The notes: generated by a model from the sequence alone, not told the origin. Numbered from the stretch's first letter, positions 36,611 to 45,272 are shown. The stretch: DNA of 64,000 nt from Rhizobium sp. SEMIA4064 (GCF_003025035.1 NZ_PYJN01000005.1:352864-416863), one strand, 5' to 3'. Numbers and translations are program-made.

Positions 36611-37522
36611 ATGACGAGCATCCTTACCAACAACGCTGCAATGTCCGCCCTGCAGACGCTGCGCGGCATCAACAGCGACTTGCAGTCCACTCAGAATGCT
36701 GTTTCCTCCGGCCTGCGCATCTCCAAGGCTTCCGACAACGCCGCCTATTGGTCGATCGGCACCACCATGAAGTCTGACGACAGCGCTATCGGCGCCGTCT
36801 CCGACGCCCTCGGCCTCGGTGCCGCTAAGGTCGACACGGCAACGACCGCTGTCACGAGCGCCCTCGACATCGTCAGCCAGATCAAGTCCAAGCTTGTAAC
36901 CGCCATGGAAGGCTCGGTTGACAAGGGTCAGGTCCAGGAAGAAATCGGTCAGCTCCAGCAGCAGTTGGAGAGCGTCGCTCAGTCCGCTTCGTTCAACGGC
37001 GAAAACTGGGTCGTGGCTGCCGCCAACGACTCCGCCTCGGTCGTTTCCTCGTTCATCCGCGGCACCAACGGCACCGTTTCGGTCAGCACCACGTCCTACG
37101 CATTCGACACCGGCGCAACGGGCAACGTTCTGTTCGGCTCGAATTCCGGCACGATCGACACCACGTCCGGCATTCTCGGCACCGTGGACAGCACGGTCAA
37201 TGCCTCGGTCTTCAGCCTCGACATCACCGGCATGACCGGCGGCCAGATCTCCAGCGCCCTCAACATGGTTCAGACCGCTCTGAACTCCATGACCAGCATG
37301 GGTTCGCGCCTCGGCTCCATTTCGACCCGTATCGACCTGCAGACGAGCTTTGCTTCGTCGCTGAAGGACTCGATCGAATCGGGCGTCGGCAAGCTCGTCG
37401 ATGCCGACATGGAACAGGAATCGAGCAAGCTCTCTGCTCTGCAGACGCAGCAGCAGCTCGCTGTTCAGTCGCTCTCGATCGCCAACTCCTCTTCGCAGAA
37501 CATCCTGTCGCTGTTCCGTTAA
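36611..37522 (+). CDS. flaB: Flagellin FlaB
   Basis: A 303-residue flagellin, nearly identical in length and sequence to flaA (for example the shared SGLRISKASDNAAYWSI and QSASFNGENWV segments). Differences are scattered through D0 (TSILTNNAAMSALQTLRGI) and the central region. It is probably a tandem duplicate with gene conversion. It has its own leader and terminator, so it can be expressed independently. Confidence 0.95.
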   Translation: MTSILTNNAAMSALQTLRGINSDLQSTQNAVSSGLRISKASDNAAYWSIGTTMKSDDSAIGAVSDALGLGAAKVDTATTAVTSALDIVSQIKSKLVTAMEGSVDKGQVQEEIGQLQQQLESVAQSASFNGENWVVAAANDSASVVSSFIRGTNGTVSVSTTSYAFDTGATGNVLFGSNSGTIDTTSGILGTVDSTVNASVFSLDITGMTGGQISSALNMVQTALNSMTSMGSRLGSISTRIDLQTSFASSLKDSIESGVGKLVDADMEQESSKLSALQTQQQLAVQSLSIANSSSQNILSLFR

Positions 37523-37570
37523 TAGGAAGAGCCGGCGCCTGGCGCCGACTGAAATTCCGAAACAACAATT

Positions 37571-37604
37571 TAACCGCGCCTCCCAAGAGGCGCGGTTATG
37601 CTTT
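37571..37604 (+). terminator. Terminator after flaB
   Basis: A perfect 12-base stem, TAACCGCGCCTC (37571-37582) and GAGGCGCGGTTA (37587-37598), with a 4-base loop is followed by TGCTTTT. The core AACCGCGCC/GGCGCGGTT is the same as in the flaA terminator. A palindrome (CGGCGCC/GGCGCCG, 37533-37547) precedes it. Confidence 0.85.
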
Positions 37605-37656
37605 TCAGGGTAGCCTCTATCGTATTCTTGCTGCTTTCGCGAGCAGCTCGGCTTGC

Positions 37657-38919
37657 TCAGGAGGCGTCCGTCGTTACGCCGGTCTTCCTGTTCTGCACGG
37701 CATCGATGAAGCCATCAAACAACTTGCGCATGGCAACCTGCTTGTAGGGGTAGACGGTCGCGCTATCCATGTTGTGGACGACCATTGCCACGTCGAGTTC
37801 GAAAACCAGCAGACGCCCGTCTGGAAGTTCGGCGCAATCGATACCGAAATAATCAAGCCCTATGTGCCGATAGAGAGCCGCGAAACTCTCCTTGTGGCGG
37901 ATCGCGAAATCCGTATCGAAATTCTCCATCCAAGCCTGTTCGACAGCGCGCTTCGCCGGGCTCTCCGCCATGCCGGCGCTCAGATAATGCACGATCCAAT
38001 GCTCGGAGAGTGCCATATGGCTGGCAAAGGCCTTACCGTCGATGAATACGATGCGTTGCTTGTTGTAGAGGCCGTCCGGCCCGCGGAAATCGATGAAGGG
38101 CGCGACGTAAAGCTCGGGAGCCGGCTGCGTGGCAATCCATGCGGAAAGTTCTATGATATCGGCGATGCGTTCCATTCCGTTGCCGGCATGGGTGCTGATC
38201 GGGCGAACGACCAGCGGAAAGGAGAGCCCCGGTGCGCAATCATCCAGGGTCTTCGTGCCCGCACCGATGGCGACAAGATCTGCTCGTGGCACGCGATACG
38301 TGCTCGGCGACAGGATGGAGGGCTCATTGGCCAGCATGCCGCTGACACCATCGCGCGTCAGCCTGCTGATCAGTTCCGGATCGTTGTTCATGATCGGGCC
38401 GTTAAAATCGGCCAGCACCTTCTGCATCCGTTCAAGCACGGGGCCGTTTTCCGTGGATTCGCCGATCGCCATGAACGCCACGTCATGCTCCGGCAAATCC
38501 GCGAGCGCGGTCGTTTCAGGATCCACATAGTGCAGCCAAAGAACACAGTCGCTATCCGCCAGTAGGAAATCCAGCGGCGTGTTCGCCATGAAGTTGCCCG
38601 GTGTCACGAAGGCCAGCAGCCGTGGTCCCTGTCCATTTCCATGGACGATGCAAAAGTTGCGGCTGAGATCGACGGCGCCCCGCAGGACCTGTTGCGCCTC
38701 CTCGGCGCGGTTAAGCGTTTGCAGGATCGTCGCTAGGTCGAAAATCGCCGCCGCATCCGTGCCATCGGCTCCAACGCGTTGCATCAGCTCGTTCCAGAGC
38801 GGCGTCACATCCGCGCCGGCATAGATGAGCGACACGATCCTCTGCATGCCCAGAATTCGGCCAGCGCCACCGATTTCGTCAGAGGCGCGGTCGGCCACGA
38901 GGCCGGATGTCATCAGCAT
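37657..38919 (-). CDS. ATP-grasp-like protein of unknown substrate, paired with a PLP decarboxylase
   Basis: A 420-residue soluble protein. Residues 20-85 look like a helical, TPR-type region. The middle has FPLVVRPISTHAGNGME (about 234-250), matching the ATP-grasp lysine/glycine loop area. The end has GLDYFGIDCAELPDG and LLVFELDVAMVVHNMD (355-385), matching the metal-binding acidic pair of ATP-grasp enzymes (D361, E374). Such enzymes join a carboxylate to an amine or thiol using ATP. Its start overlaps the decarboxylase stop by seven bases. The fold call is moderate; the substrate is unknown. Confidence 0.65.
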   Translation of the reverse strand: MLMTSGLVADRASDEIGGAGRILGMQRIVSLIYAGADVTPLWNELMQRVGADGTDAAAIFDLATILQTLNRAEEAQQVLRGAVDLSRNFCIVHGNGQGPRLLAFVTPGNFMANTPLDFLLADSDCVLWLHYVDPETTALADLPEHDVAFMAIGESTENGPVLERMQKVLADFNGPIMNNDPELISRLTRDGVSGMLANEPSILSPSTYRVPRADLVAIGAGTKTLDDCAPGLSFPLVVRPISTHAGNGMERIADIIELSAWIATQPAPELYVAPFIDFRGPDGLYNKQRIVFIDGKAFASHMALSEHWIVHYLSAGMAESPAKRAVEQAWMENFDTDFAIRHKESFAALYRHIGLDYFGIDCAELPDGRLLVFELDVAMVVHNMDSATVYPYKQVAMRKLFDGFIDAVQNRKTGVTTDAS

Positions 38920-40400
38920 GGGAGCAAATCCTGTCGAGAACCGAGTTTGAGAACGCCGTCAATCAGCGCATCGATATCCGCCTGCCGCGTGCGATGGTTC
39001 ACGATCGCGGCGCGGATTGCCGGTTGTCCGTTGAAGTGAGTTAGGGAAGGGGCAACGCGCCCCTCGGCGTGGAGATGTTCGATAATCCTTGCATTGACCT
39101 GCGGCGGCACGTCGTCGCCGGCGCCGACATAGGCAAAGCAAACGATGTTGAGCGCAACCGGCGCGAGGAGCCGCAAGGCGGGTTCCTGTTCGATCCGGCC
39201 TGCCAGGCCGCGCGCCAGGGCACAGTTGGCAGCCATCGAATCGCCCAATGCCTTGACGCCATAGGTCTTGAGGGTGAACCAGGTTTTGAGCGCGCGGAAG
39301 CCGCGGGACAGGTCCGGGCCGTAGTCGCAAGGCCACCAGTCGCCGCCGGCCAGACCGGAGGCCGCGCGGCTGAGATAGGCTGCATCCGAAGCAAACCTCT
39401 GACGCTGCCATGCGCTGTCCCGCACGAGGAGGAAGCCTGCGTCGTAGGGCACCTGGCCCCATTTATGGAAATCGAACGCAAGCGAATCGCAGGACTGGAT
39501 GCCGGTGAACAGATGCGCCAGATCATCGGACAGGATGCCCAGTGCCCCGAGCGCGCCATCGACGTGAAAATGCAGGTCATTGGCGTCAGCGATACCGCGC
39601 AAGGCACTGAGGTCGTCGATCGCTCCTGTATTCACCGTCCCCGCGGTTCCGATGACCAGGAACGGTGTGTGTCCTTCGTTCTTATCGCGCAGGATGGCAC
39701 GTTCGAGAGCCGCAATATCGATCTGCCCGGCCGCATTGACCTGGATGCGCCTGAGCTGCTCGCTGCCGATCCCCGACATCTCGAAGGCGCGCGGCACGCA
39801 ACCATGCACTTCGCTCGATGTATAGGCGACCAGCCGTGACCCATTCGGCAAGCCTTTTGCGCGGACATCCGCACCAAGCTTTCTGCTTAGCGCGAGCAGG
39901 ACGGCGACGAAATTGGCTTGCGAGGCGCCAGTCAGGAACAGGCCGCCGGCGGTCTCAGGAAATGAAAATATTTGCCGGGTCCATCGGATGATCTGACGCT
40001 CGACCTCGATCGGCATATGATCGCGCCCGCCGAGATTGGCATTCAGACCGCCAGCCAGCATCTCCGCCAACATACCAGCGGCCGTTCCGCCGCCCTGCAC
40101 CCAGCCCATGAATCCCGGGTGGATATTGCCGCTGCCATAGGGAAGGATGTTGTCGCGGAATATGGCGTGGGCATCCGCCAAATCCGTCGGTTCGACCGGC
40201 AGCGGTGCGTCAAACAGGGCGCGTGCGGGTGACGGCGCCGGTTGCCAGACGGGCTTCTCGGAGAGCGTTTCCAGATGGTCGAGCATATCGTCCAGCATCT
40301 GGTGACCCTGTTTGCGCAGGGTTTGCCAGTCGTCGGGGTCGAGGCTTGTCCGTTGAGGAGGTCCATCCCCCGGCAATCCGCCGTCTTGTAAACTTAACAT
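38913..40400 (-). CDS. Group II PLP-dependent decarboxylase (aromatic/other L-amino acid type)
   Basis: A 495-residue protein of the glutamate/aromatic amino acid decarboxylase family. The PLP lysine is K313 in DFHKWGQVPYD. H199 in SSEVHGCV should stack on the cofactor ring and D281 in HVDGALG pairs with its nitrogen. GGTAAGMLAEML and NIHPGFMGW are also family segments. It decarboxylates an amino acid to an amine. It forms a two-gene unit with the ATP-grasp-like gene, which could join that amine to a carboxylate. It is inserted between flaB and flaC on the opposite strand. The substrate cannot be told. Confidence 0.88.
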   Translation of the reverse strand: MLSLQDGGLPGDGPPQRTSLDPDDWQTLRKQGHQMLDDMLDHLETLSEKPVWQPAPSPARALFDAPLPVEPTDLADAHAIFRDNILPYGSGNIHPGFMGWVQGGGTAAGMLAEMLAGGLNANLGGRDHMPIEVERQIIRWTRQIFSFPETAGGLFLTGASQANFVAVLLALSRKLGADVRAKGLPNGSRLVAYTSSEVHGCVPRAFEMSGIGSEQLRRIQVNAAGQIDIAALERAILRDKNEGHTPFLVIGTAGTVNTGAIDDLSALRGIADANDLHFHVDGALGALGILSDDLAHLFTGIQSCDSLAFDFHKWGQVPYDAGFLLVRDSAWQRQRFASDAAYLSRAASGLAGGDWWPCDYGPDLSRGFRALKTWFTLKTYGVKALGDSMAANCALARGLAGRIEQEPALRLLAPVALNIVCFAYVGAGDDVPPQVNARIIEHLHAEGRVAPSLTHFNGQPAIRAAIVNHRTRQADIDALIDGVLKLGSRQDLLPC

Positions 40401-40546
40401 GCCGATCCCGCATTGGCTGAATTGTCGACGTCGCGATCACGCCGTTTGCGGCGGGACAGTCGTCCGATCGTGACAATCTTATGCCGCCCAAGGTGGCGCG
40501 AGGCTGACCTGACGCGCGGCTCGCCTCTTCCGGGATATATGATTTT

Positions 40547-40645
40547 GTTAACTTTCCGGTTTCCTTGTTAACTTTTTATTAAGCCTAATGTTGTCATCTG
40601 CGGCTAACGCAACGGTTGGTTAACTTCTCCTAAGAGCCGGTTAAC
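40547..40645 (+). promoter_or_regulatory. Four GTTAAC motifs and a TTAA-N7-TTAA box upstream of flaC
   Basis: GTTAAC occurs at 40547, 40567, 40619 and 40640, in two pairs spaced 20-21 bases. TTAA at 40568-40571 and TTAA at 40579-40582 are seven bases apart, the classical CtrA box layout of alphaproteobacteria. The last GTTAAC is followed by AGGCATGACGCTGA, also seen in flaB. Regulator identity is inference. Confidence 0.45.
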
Positions 40646-40722
40646 AGGCATGACGCTGACTGCCGTTCCCGGCCGAAGACCGGAATGTCCCTTCTAATTT
40701 CAGCCACAAGGGGCACCTCTCC
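40646..40722 (+). promoter_or_regulatory. flaC leader with RBS-masking helix
   Basis: CCGG pairs at 40669 and 40680 flank a short loop. TGTCCCTT (40686-40693) is complementary over eight bases to AAGGGGCA (40708-40715), which contains the ribosome binding site nine bases before ATG 40723. The two arms are identical to those in the flaB leader, although the 14-base spacer between them differs. Confidence 0.6.
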
Positions 40723-41643
40723 ATGACCAGTATTTTGACCAACGATGCTGCAATGTCTGCTCTCCAGACTCTGCGCTCGATCAACAACAATTTGGAAAAT
40801 ACCCAAAACCGCGTCTCCTCCGGCTATCGTGTTGCCAAGGCCTCCGACAACGCCGCCTATTGGTCGATCGCGACCACCATGCGTTCCGACAACAGCGCGC
40901 TTTCGGCTGTCTCTGATGCTCTGGGTCTCGGTGCTGCCAAGGTCGACACCGCCTATACGGCAATGGACAATTCCATCAGCGTCGTCGAGCAGATCAAGGA
41001 CAAGCTTGTCGCGGCAACGGAAAACAGCGTCGACAAGGCTGACGTTCAGGAGGAGATTTCGCAGCTCCAGGAGCAGCTTGAGAGCATCGCGCAGTCCGCT
41101 TCGTTCTCCGGGCAGAATTGGATGATCGGAGCCAACGGCGCCTCCGCATCGGTCGTGTCCTCCTTTGTCCGCAACAACGACGGTACGGTCGCGGTCAACA
41201 GCACCAGCTACACGTTTGATACGGGATCGGCAGGCAACGTGATGTTCGGCGCCAATTCCGACGGCACGATCGACACGAGCTCCGGTATCCTCGGCACCAC
41301 ACAGGATATCAACGGCACGGCCTATTCCGTCTTCAGCCTCGACATTACCAACATGACGAGCGGCGACATTTCCCTGGCGATGAACCTGGTGCAGTCGGCC
41401 CTCAACACGATGACGAGCACCGCTTCGCAGCTCGGCTCGCTGTCGACCCGCATCGACCTGCAGACTAGCTTCGTTTCAACCCTGAGCGACACGATCGACT
41501 CCGGCGTCGGCAAGCTCGTCGATGCGAATATGGAAGAAGAATCAAGCAAGCTCTCGGCGCTGCAGACACAGCAGCAATTGGCGATCCAGTCGCTGCAGAT
41601 CGCAAACAACAGCGCGCAGAACGTTCTGGCGCTCTTCAAGTGA
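40723..41643 (+). CDS. flaC: Flagellin FlaC
   Basis: A 306-residue flagellin (MTSILTNDAAMSALQTLRSI at the start, SKLSALQTQQQLAIQSLQI near the end). It is more diverged from flaA/flaB in the centre (SSFVRNNDGTVAVNSTSY). The paralogue letter follows gene order only. It shares the regulated leader type with flaA and flaB. Confidence 0.93.
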   Translation: MTSILTNDAAMSALQTLRSINNNLENTQNRVSSGYRVAKASDNAAYWSIATTMRSDNSALSAVSDALGLGAAKVDTAYTAMDNSISVVEQIKDKLVAATENSVDKADVQEEISQLQEQLESIAQSASFSGQNWMIGANGASASVVSSFVRNNDGTVAVNSTSYTFDTGSAGNVMFGANSDGTIDTSSGILGTTQDINGTAYSVFSLDITNMTSGDISLAMNLVQSALNTMTSTASQLGSLSTRIDLQTSFVSTLSDTIDSGVGKLVDANMEEESSKLSALQTQQQLAIQSLQIANNSAQNVLALFK

Positions 41644-41670
41644 GCCTTGACCGGAGCTTACGTTAGGAAA

Positions 41671-41712
41671 GCGCGGCGGCATTTCTCTCTTGCCGCCGCG
41701 CATAAGCTTTTG
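41671..41712 (+). terminator. Probable terminator after flaC
   Basis: GCGCGGCGGCA (41671-41681) and TGCCGCCGCGC (41691-41701) form an 11-base stem. The tail ATAAGCTTTTG is only moderately T-rich. Confidence 0.7.
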
Positions 41713-41833
41713 TTAGCCTTCCGGGGTACTGATTTGCAGTATTTGCGCAAAGCCCCGGTGTCCGGCCTTTTTCGTCGGAACCGTCAGGGCTTTATCTAGC
41801 GACGGGCCGCGTTGGGATCTCTTCCGCTGGCTG

Positions 41834-41900
41834 GCATGAAGCCGTTCGTTGCTGCCGGATCGTCCGGTCTGCCGTTTCCAATAGAATTACGGATTTTCCG
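41834..41900 (+). promoter_or_regulatory. flaD leader, related to flaA but without the masking arms
   Basis: GGCATGAAGCCG at 41834 and CCGG pairs at 41855 and 41864 match the flaA leader layout. The TGTCC arm and the AGGGG ribosome binding site are absent. The 34 bases after the second CCGG have no strong Shine-Dalgarno, so translation may be weaker or controlled differently. Confidence 0.45.
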
Positions 41901-42878
41901 ATGAGCAGTCTGACGACGAACCCCTCCTCTTTGGCCGCGCTGACCGTTTTGCGCGGCGTCAACAAAGATCTTGGTGTCGTGCAGGAACAGGTTTCGTCCG
42001 GGTATCGCGTCGAGAACGCGAGTGACGATCCGACCTATTGGTCGATGTCGAAGACGATGCAGTCGGACCAGAGCAGTCTTTCCACCATCAGCGACGCGCT
42101 CGGCCTCGGCGCCTCGAAAGTCGATACCGCCTCCACCGCCATGGATTCGGTCGTCGATCTCGTGACCCAGATCCAGGCCAAACTGGTTTCGGCCAAGGAG
42201 CCGGGCACCGATAAGACCGCGGTCAATGCGGACATTCAACAGCTCAAGAACCAATTGCAGTCGGTCACGCAATCCGCGTCCTTCTCCGGTGAGAACTGGC
42301 TCTACAACACCGCTTCGCAGCCAGATACCAAGCAATCCGTCATCAGCAATTTCACGCGTGGTTCGGATGGCCAAGTCAATCTCGTGACGATCAATTACGA
42401 TAGTTCGCAAACGCTGATGATCGATACCGCCGATGCGAGCCGCGGACTGCTGACGAAGGACATCGACGCCAGCGCGTTCGATACATCAGGTTCAACGTCG
42501 ACATCCCGCAACTATTATCTCCTCGCTGCGGATTCCGGCACGGCTCCCTCCGACGGCACGGAAATTTCCATTTCCGAAAGCACGACGGACGATCAGCTCA
42601 CCGATATGATCAATGTGACGAACTCGATCCTGAAATCGGTGACGTCAGCGGATTCGACGCTGGGTGTGATGAAATCCCGTATCGACGACCAGTCCGACTA
42701 CATTTCCAAGCTCAGCGATGCCCTCAAGACCAGCGTCGGCAATCTCGTCGATACCAACATGGAAGAGGCATCCGCGCGTCAGAGCGCACTACAGACGGCA
42801 CAGCAGATGGGCATTCAGGCATTGTCGATCGCCAATACCATGTCGAGCAAGATGCTGATCCTGCTGCAGGCAAAGTAA
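41901..42878 (+). CDS. flaD: Flagellin FlaD (divergent)
   Basis: A 325-residue flagellin with the conserved N-terminus (SSLTTNPSSLAALTVLRGV) and C-terminus (SARQSALQTAQQMGIQALSI). Its centre is longer and clearly different from the other three (SQPDTKQSVISNFTRGSDG, then STSTSRNYYLLAADSG). It is likely a minor filament subunit. The paralogue name is tentative. A GC-rich imperfect hairpin without T run lies just after it. Confidence 0.92.
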   Translation: MSSLTTNPSSLAALTVLRGVNKDLGVVQEQVSSGYRVENASDDPTYWSMSKTMQSDQSSLSTISDALGLGASKVDTASTAMDSVVDLVTQIQAKLVSAKEPGTDKTAVNADIQQLKNQLQSVTQSASFSGENWLYNTASQPDTKQSVISNFTRGSDGQVNLVTINYDSSQTLMIDTADASRGLLTKDIDASAFDTSGSTSTSRNYYLLAADSGTAPSDGTEISISESTTDDQLTDMINVTNSILKSVTSADSTLGVMKSRIDDQSDYISKLSDALKTSVGNLVDTNMEEASARQSALQTAQQMGIQALSIANTMSSKMLILLQAK

Positions 42879-43128
42879 ATTCCGGGTTGGCGCGGCCGAG
42901 AGGCTCGCGCCCGCCGCATTCATCCTCGCACAAGTTTGACCCCCTACGGTCCATCGCAATGGCATGGCTGCGCTATTTTCCGGTGACGTTCGGCGTCACG
43001 TCCGGAAAGCGCTGCCGCAGGACGGAAACCGGAAGCGTGATGATCGACGTTTTGAGCATGGGAATTCAAGGGACCTGTCGAGAAATCAGCTCGCGGTCTT
43101 CTGCGGATGAAAAGGGGAGGATGTCAGC

Positions 43129-43764
43129 ATGAGCCCGACACTCTCCCGCTATCTCAAGGATTTCAGCGCCGAATCGCCGCCCCCGTCTCCAGTCGTGCCG
43201 GACATGTCGTTCGAAGAGACGTTCGATTTCCCGGAAGCTCCGGTTGTACAGCCGATCGATATCGAGGCGGAACGTCGCGAAGCCTATGCGCAGGGGCACG
43301 AAGCCGCAACGCAGGAATTGACGCAAAAGCACCAGACCGAGTTGGAGACCATCGCCGAAACGCACCGAGGCGAGATGGACGCCTTGCGCACCCGATATGA
43401 AGAGCGCGCCGCGGAGAAGATCGTCAACGGATTGACAAAGGTCGCCACGATACTTGGGCAGGCGATCAGCGCGGAGGCTGCCGCAGCACTTGCGCCGATC
43501 ATGACCGAGGAGCTGACGACCAGGGCTGTCGCCGATCTCGCTGAACGCGTGGAGGCAGCGATTCTTGATGGCGCGGCCGGCCCGATTACGGTCAGTGGTC
43601 CCCGCCATCTCTTCGAGAGCCTGCATGACAGTCTCGGCCAAAACGGCGTTTTGCTGCGCCACATCGAGGCGCGCGATGTCGATCTCACCGTAACGATCGG
43701 AGAAAGCGTTCTCGTGACCCGTATGTCTGCCTGGGCCGCTAGTCTGAAAGAGATTCTGAAATGA
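43129..43764 (+). CDS. FliH-like protein upstream of motB
   Basis: A 211-residue soluble protein. The N-terminus is proline-rich and acidic. A long charged helix follows at about 45-105 (EAERREAYAQGHEAATQELTQ) with the GxxxA-type pattern seen in FliH stalks. The C-terminus is a VDLTV..GESVL beta segment. FliH links FliI to the C-ring and has no other candidate in this cluster. Start ATG 43129 has a strong GGAGG. It overlaps motB by four bases. The FliH call is by architecture, not by clear identity. Confidence 0.6.
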   Translation: MSPTLSRYLKDFSAESPPPSPVVPDMSFEETFDFPEAPVVQPIDIEAERREAYAQGHEAATQELTQKHQTELETIAETHRGEMDALRTRYEERAAEKIVNGLTKVATILGQAISAEAAAALAPIMTEELTTRAVADLAERVEAAILDGAAGPITVSGPRHLFESLHDSLGQNGVLLRHIEARDVDLTVTIGESVLVTRMSAWAASLKEILK

Positions 43765-45269
43765 GCGACGGCGATCACAATCAGGGCAAACACGAAATCA
43801 TCATCGTCAAGCGGCATGGCGGCGGTGATCATGAAGGTGGTCATGGCGGCGCATGGAAGATCGCCTATGCCGACTTCATGACGGCAATGATGGCCTTCTT
43901 TCTGGTGATGTGGCTGGTGAATGCCGCAAACGAAGAGACGAAGGCCTCCGTTGCCTCCTATTTCAATCCGATCAAGCTCGCCGACGAAAAGCCGACCGAA
44001 AAGGGGCTGAAGAAGCCTGTCGATAAGGCGGACGGGCAACAGAACCAGGCGAAGTCGAAGAACAAGGAAGACAATCCGAACGACGGCAAGTCCGCCAAGA
44101 CCGGCGAGGACCAAACCTCGACGTCGGGCGATCAGACGAATTATTCCGAAGCCGATTTCTTCGAGAATCCCTATTCGGTTCTGGCCGAAATCGCTCAGCA
44201 GGTCGGTCAGCAGGCCAATGTCAGCGCCAAGGGCGAGGGGGGCGCTGCCCAATCCGGTCCCGCCACAGGTGCGGATGGCGGCCAGGCCTATCGCGATCCC
44301 TTCGATCCGGATTTCTGGACCAAGCAGGTTCAGGTCTCGAGTGCCTCGAAGAAGGCCAACGAAGAGCAATCCGCAAAATCCGACCAGTCGCCGAAGGGCG
44401 AAGTGATTGCCCTTTCCAAGGCGACTGCCGCCGATACCGGTCAGCCGGCTACTCAGCCACAGACTCCTGAAGACCAGCCGACTCTGAGCGATCAACAGGC
44501 GCCGACGGATCAGCAGACCCCGGCCAAGGACCAGCAGAACAAGCAGGCTACGAAGCAAACCGCGAACCAACAGAGCGCCAGTGCAGCCGCCGCTACCGCC
44601 GCCGAGCAAAGCGATGCTTCGACGACCGAAGACAGCACCGCAGCGGCGCAGAACAAGGACGCCGCCCCGACGAAGGATCAGCAGCAGGATGCCAAAGACC
44701 TGCAGCAGGCGATCGAGAAGCAGATCAGCGGCGTCGCCGGTCAGCTCGCCGAGGGTCTGCAGGTCACGCCGGCTGAGGGCGGGCTTCTCGTGACGATTTC
44801 CGATCAGACCAACGATCCGATGTTCAACATCGGCTCGGCCGTTCCACGCCAGGAGATGGTGCTGGCGATGGCGAAGATCGGCAAGGTCCTCGCGGACCGC
44901 AAAGGGTCGATCCTGATCCGCGGCCACACCGACGGGCGCCCCTATATGGTCGATGGCCACAATGACAATTGGCGCCTGTCGCTCGACCGCGCTCAGAGCG
45001 CCTACTACATGCTCACTAACGGCGGGCTGGACGAGAAACGGATAGCGCAGGTTTCGGGGTTTGCCGACCGCCGGCTGAAACTGCCCGACGATCCCTTCAA
45101 CGACGCCAACCGCCGCATCGAAATCCTGATTCAGGGCGCTTCGAACCAGGCTGCCAAGAGCCAGACCGATGGCGGAAATCAGGAGCCGGTCAAGCCAGTC
45201 CCGGCCAAGCCGAGCCAAGGCAAGCAGGGTAAGGGCCAAGGCAAGCCGACACAAGGCAAACAGGGATAG
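43761..45269 (+). CDS. motB: MotB stator protein with long Gln/Thr/Lys-rich linker
   Basis: A 502-residue stator subunit. The single transmembrane helix carries the proton-binding aspartate D38 in AWKIAYADFMTAMM. The C-terminal OmpA/peptidoglycan-binding domain has ILIRGHTDGRPY and NDNWRLSLDRAQSAYYML. Between them lies a linker of about 250 residues rich in Q, K, T, D and A. This makes it longer than the roughly 310-residue E. coli form. A repetitive tail (GKQGKGQGK) ends the protein. It pairs with MotA (22823-23695). Confidence 0.94.
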   Translation: MSDGDHNQGKHEIIIVKRHGGGDHEGGHGGAWKIAYADFMTAMMAFFLVMWLVNAANEETKASVASYFNPIKLADEKPTEKGLKKPVDKADGQQNQAKSKNKEDNPNDGKSAKTGEDQTSTSGDQTNYSEADFFENPYSVLAEIAQQVGQQANVSAKGEGGAAQSGPATGADGGQAYRDPFDPDFWTKQVQVSSASKKANEEQSAKSDQSPKGEVIALSKATAADTGQPATQPQTPEDQPTLSDQQAPTDQQTPAKDQQNKQATKQTANQQSASAAAATAAEQSDASTTEDSTAAAQNKDAAPTKDQQQDAKDLQQAIEKQISGVAGQLAEGLQVTPAEGGLLVTISDQTNDPMFNIGSAVPRQEMVLAMAKIGKVLADRKGSILIRGHTDGRPYMVDGHNDNWRLSLDRAQSAYYMLTNGGLDEKRIAQVSGFADRRLKLPDDPFNDANRRIEILIQGASNQAAKSQTDGGNQEPVKPVPAKPSQGKQGKGQGKPTQGKQG

Positions 45270-45272
45270 TCC

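Larger units (their letters stand above)
40401..40722. other. 322-base divergent region between the decarboxylase and flaC
   Basis: No gene is seen. The half next to the decarboxylase is GC-rich. The half next to flaC is AT-rich with four GTTAAC motifs and the flagellin leader. It must hold divergent promoters for both units. Confidence 0.55.
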
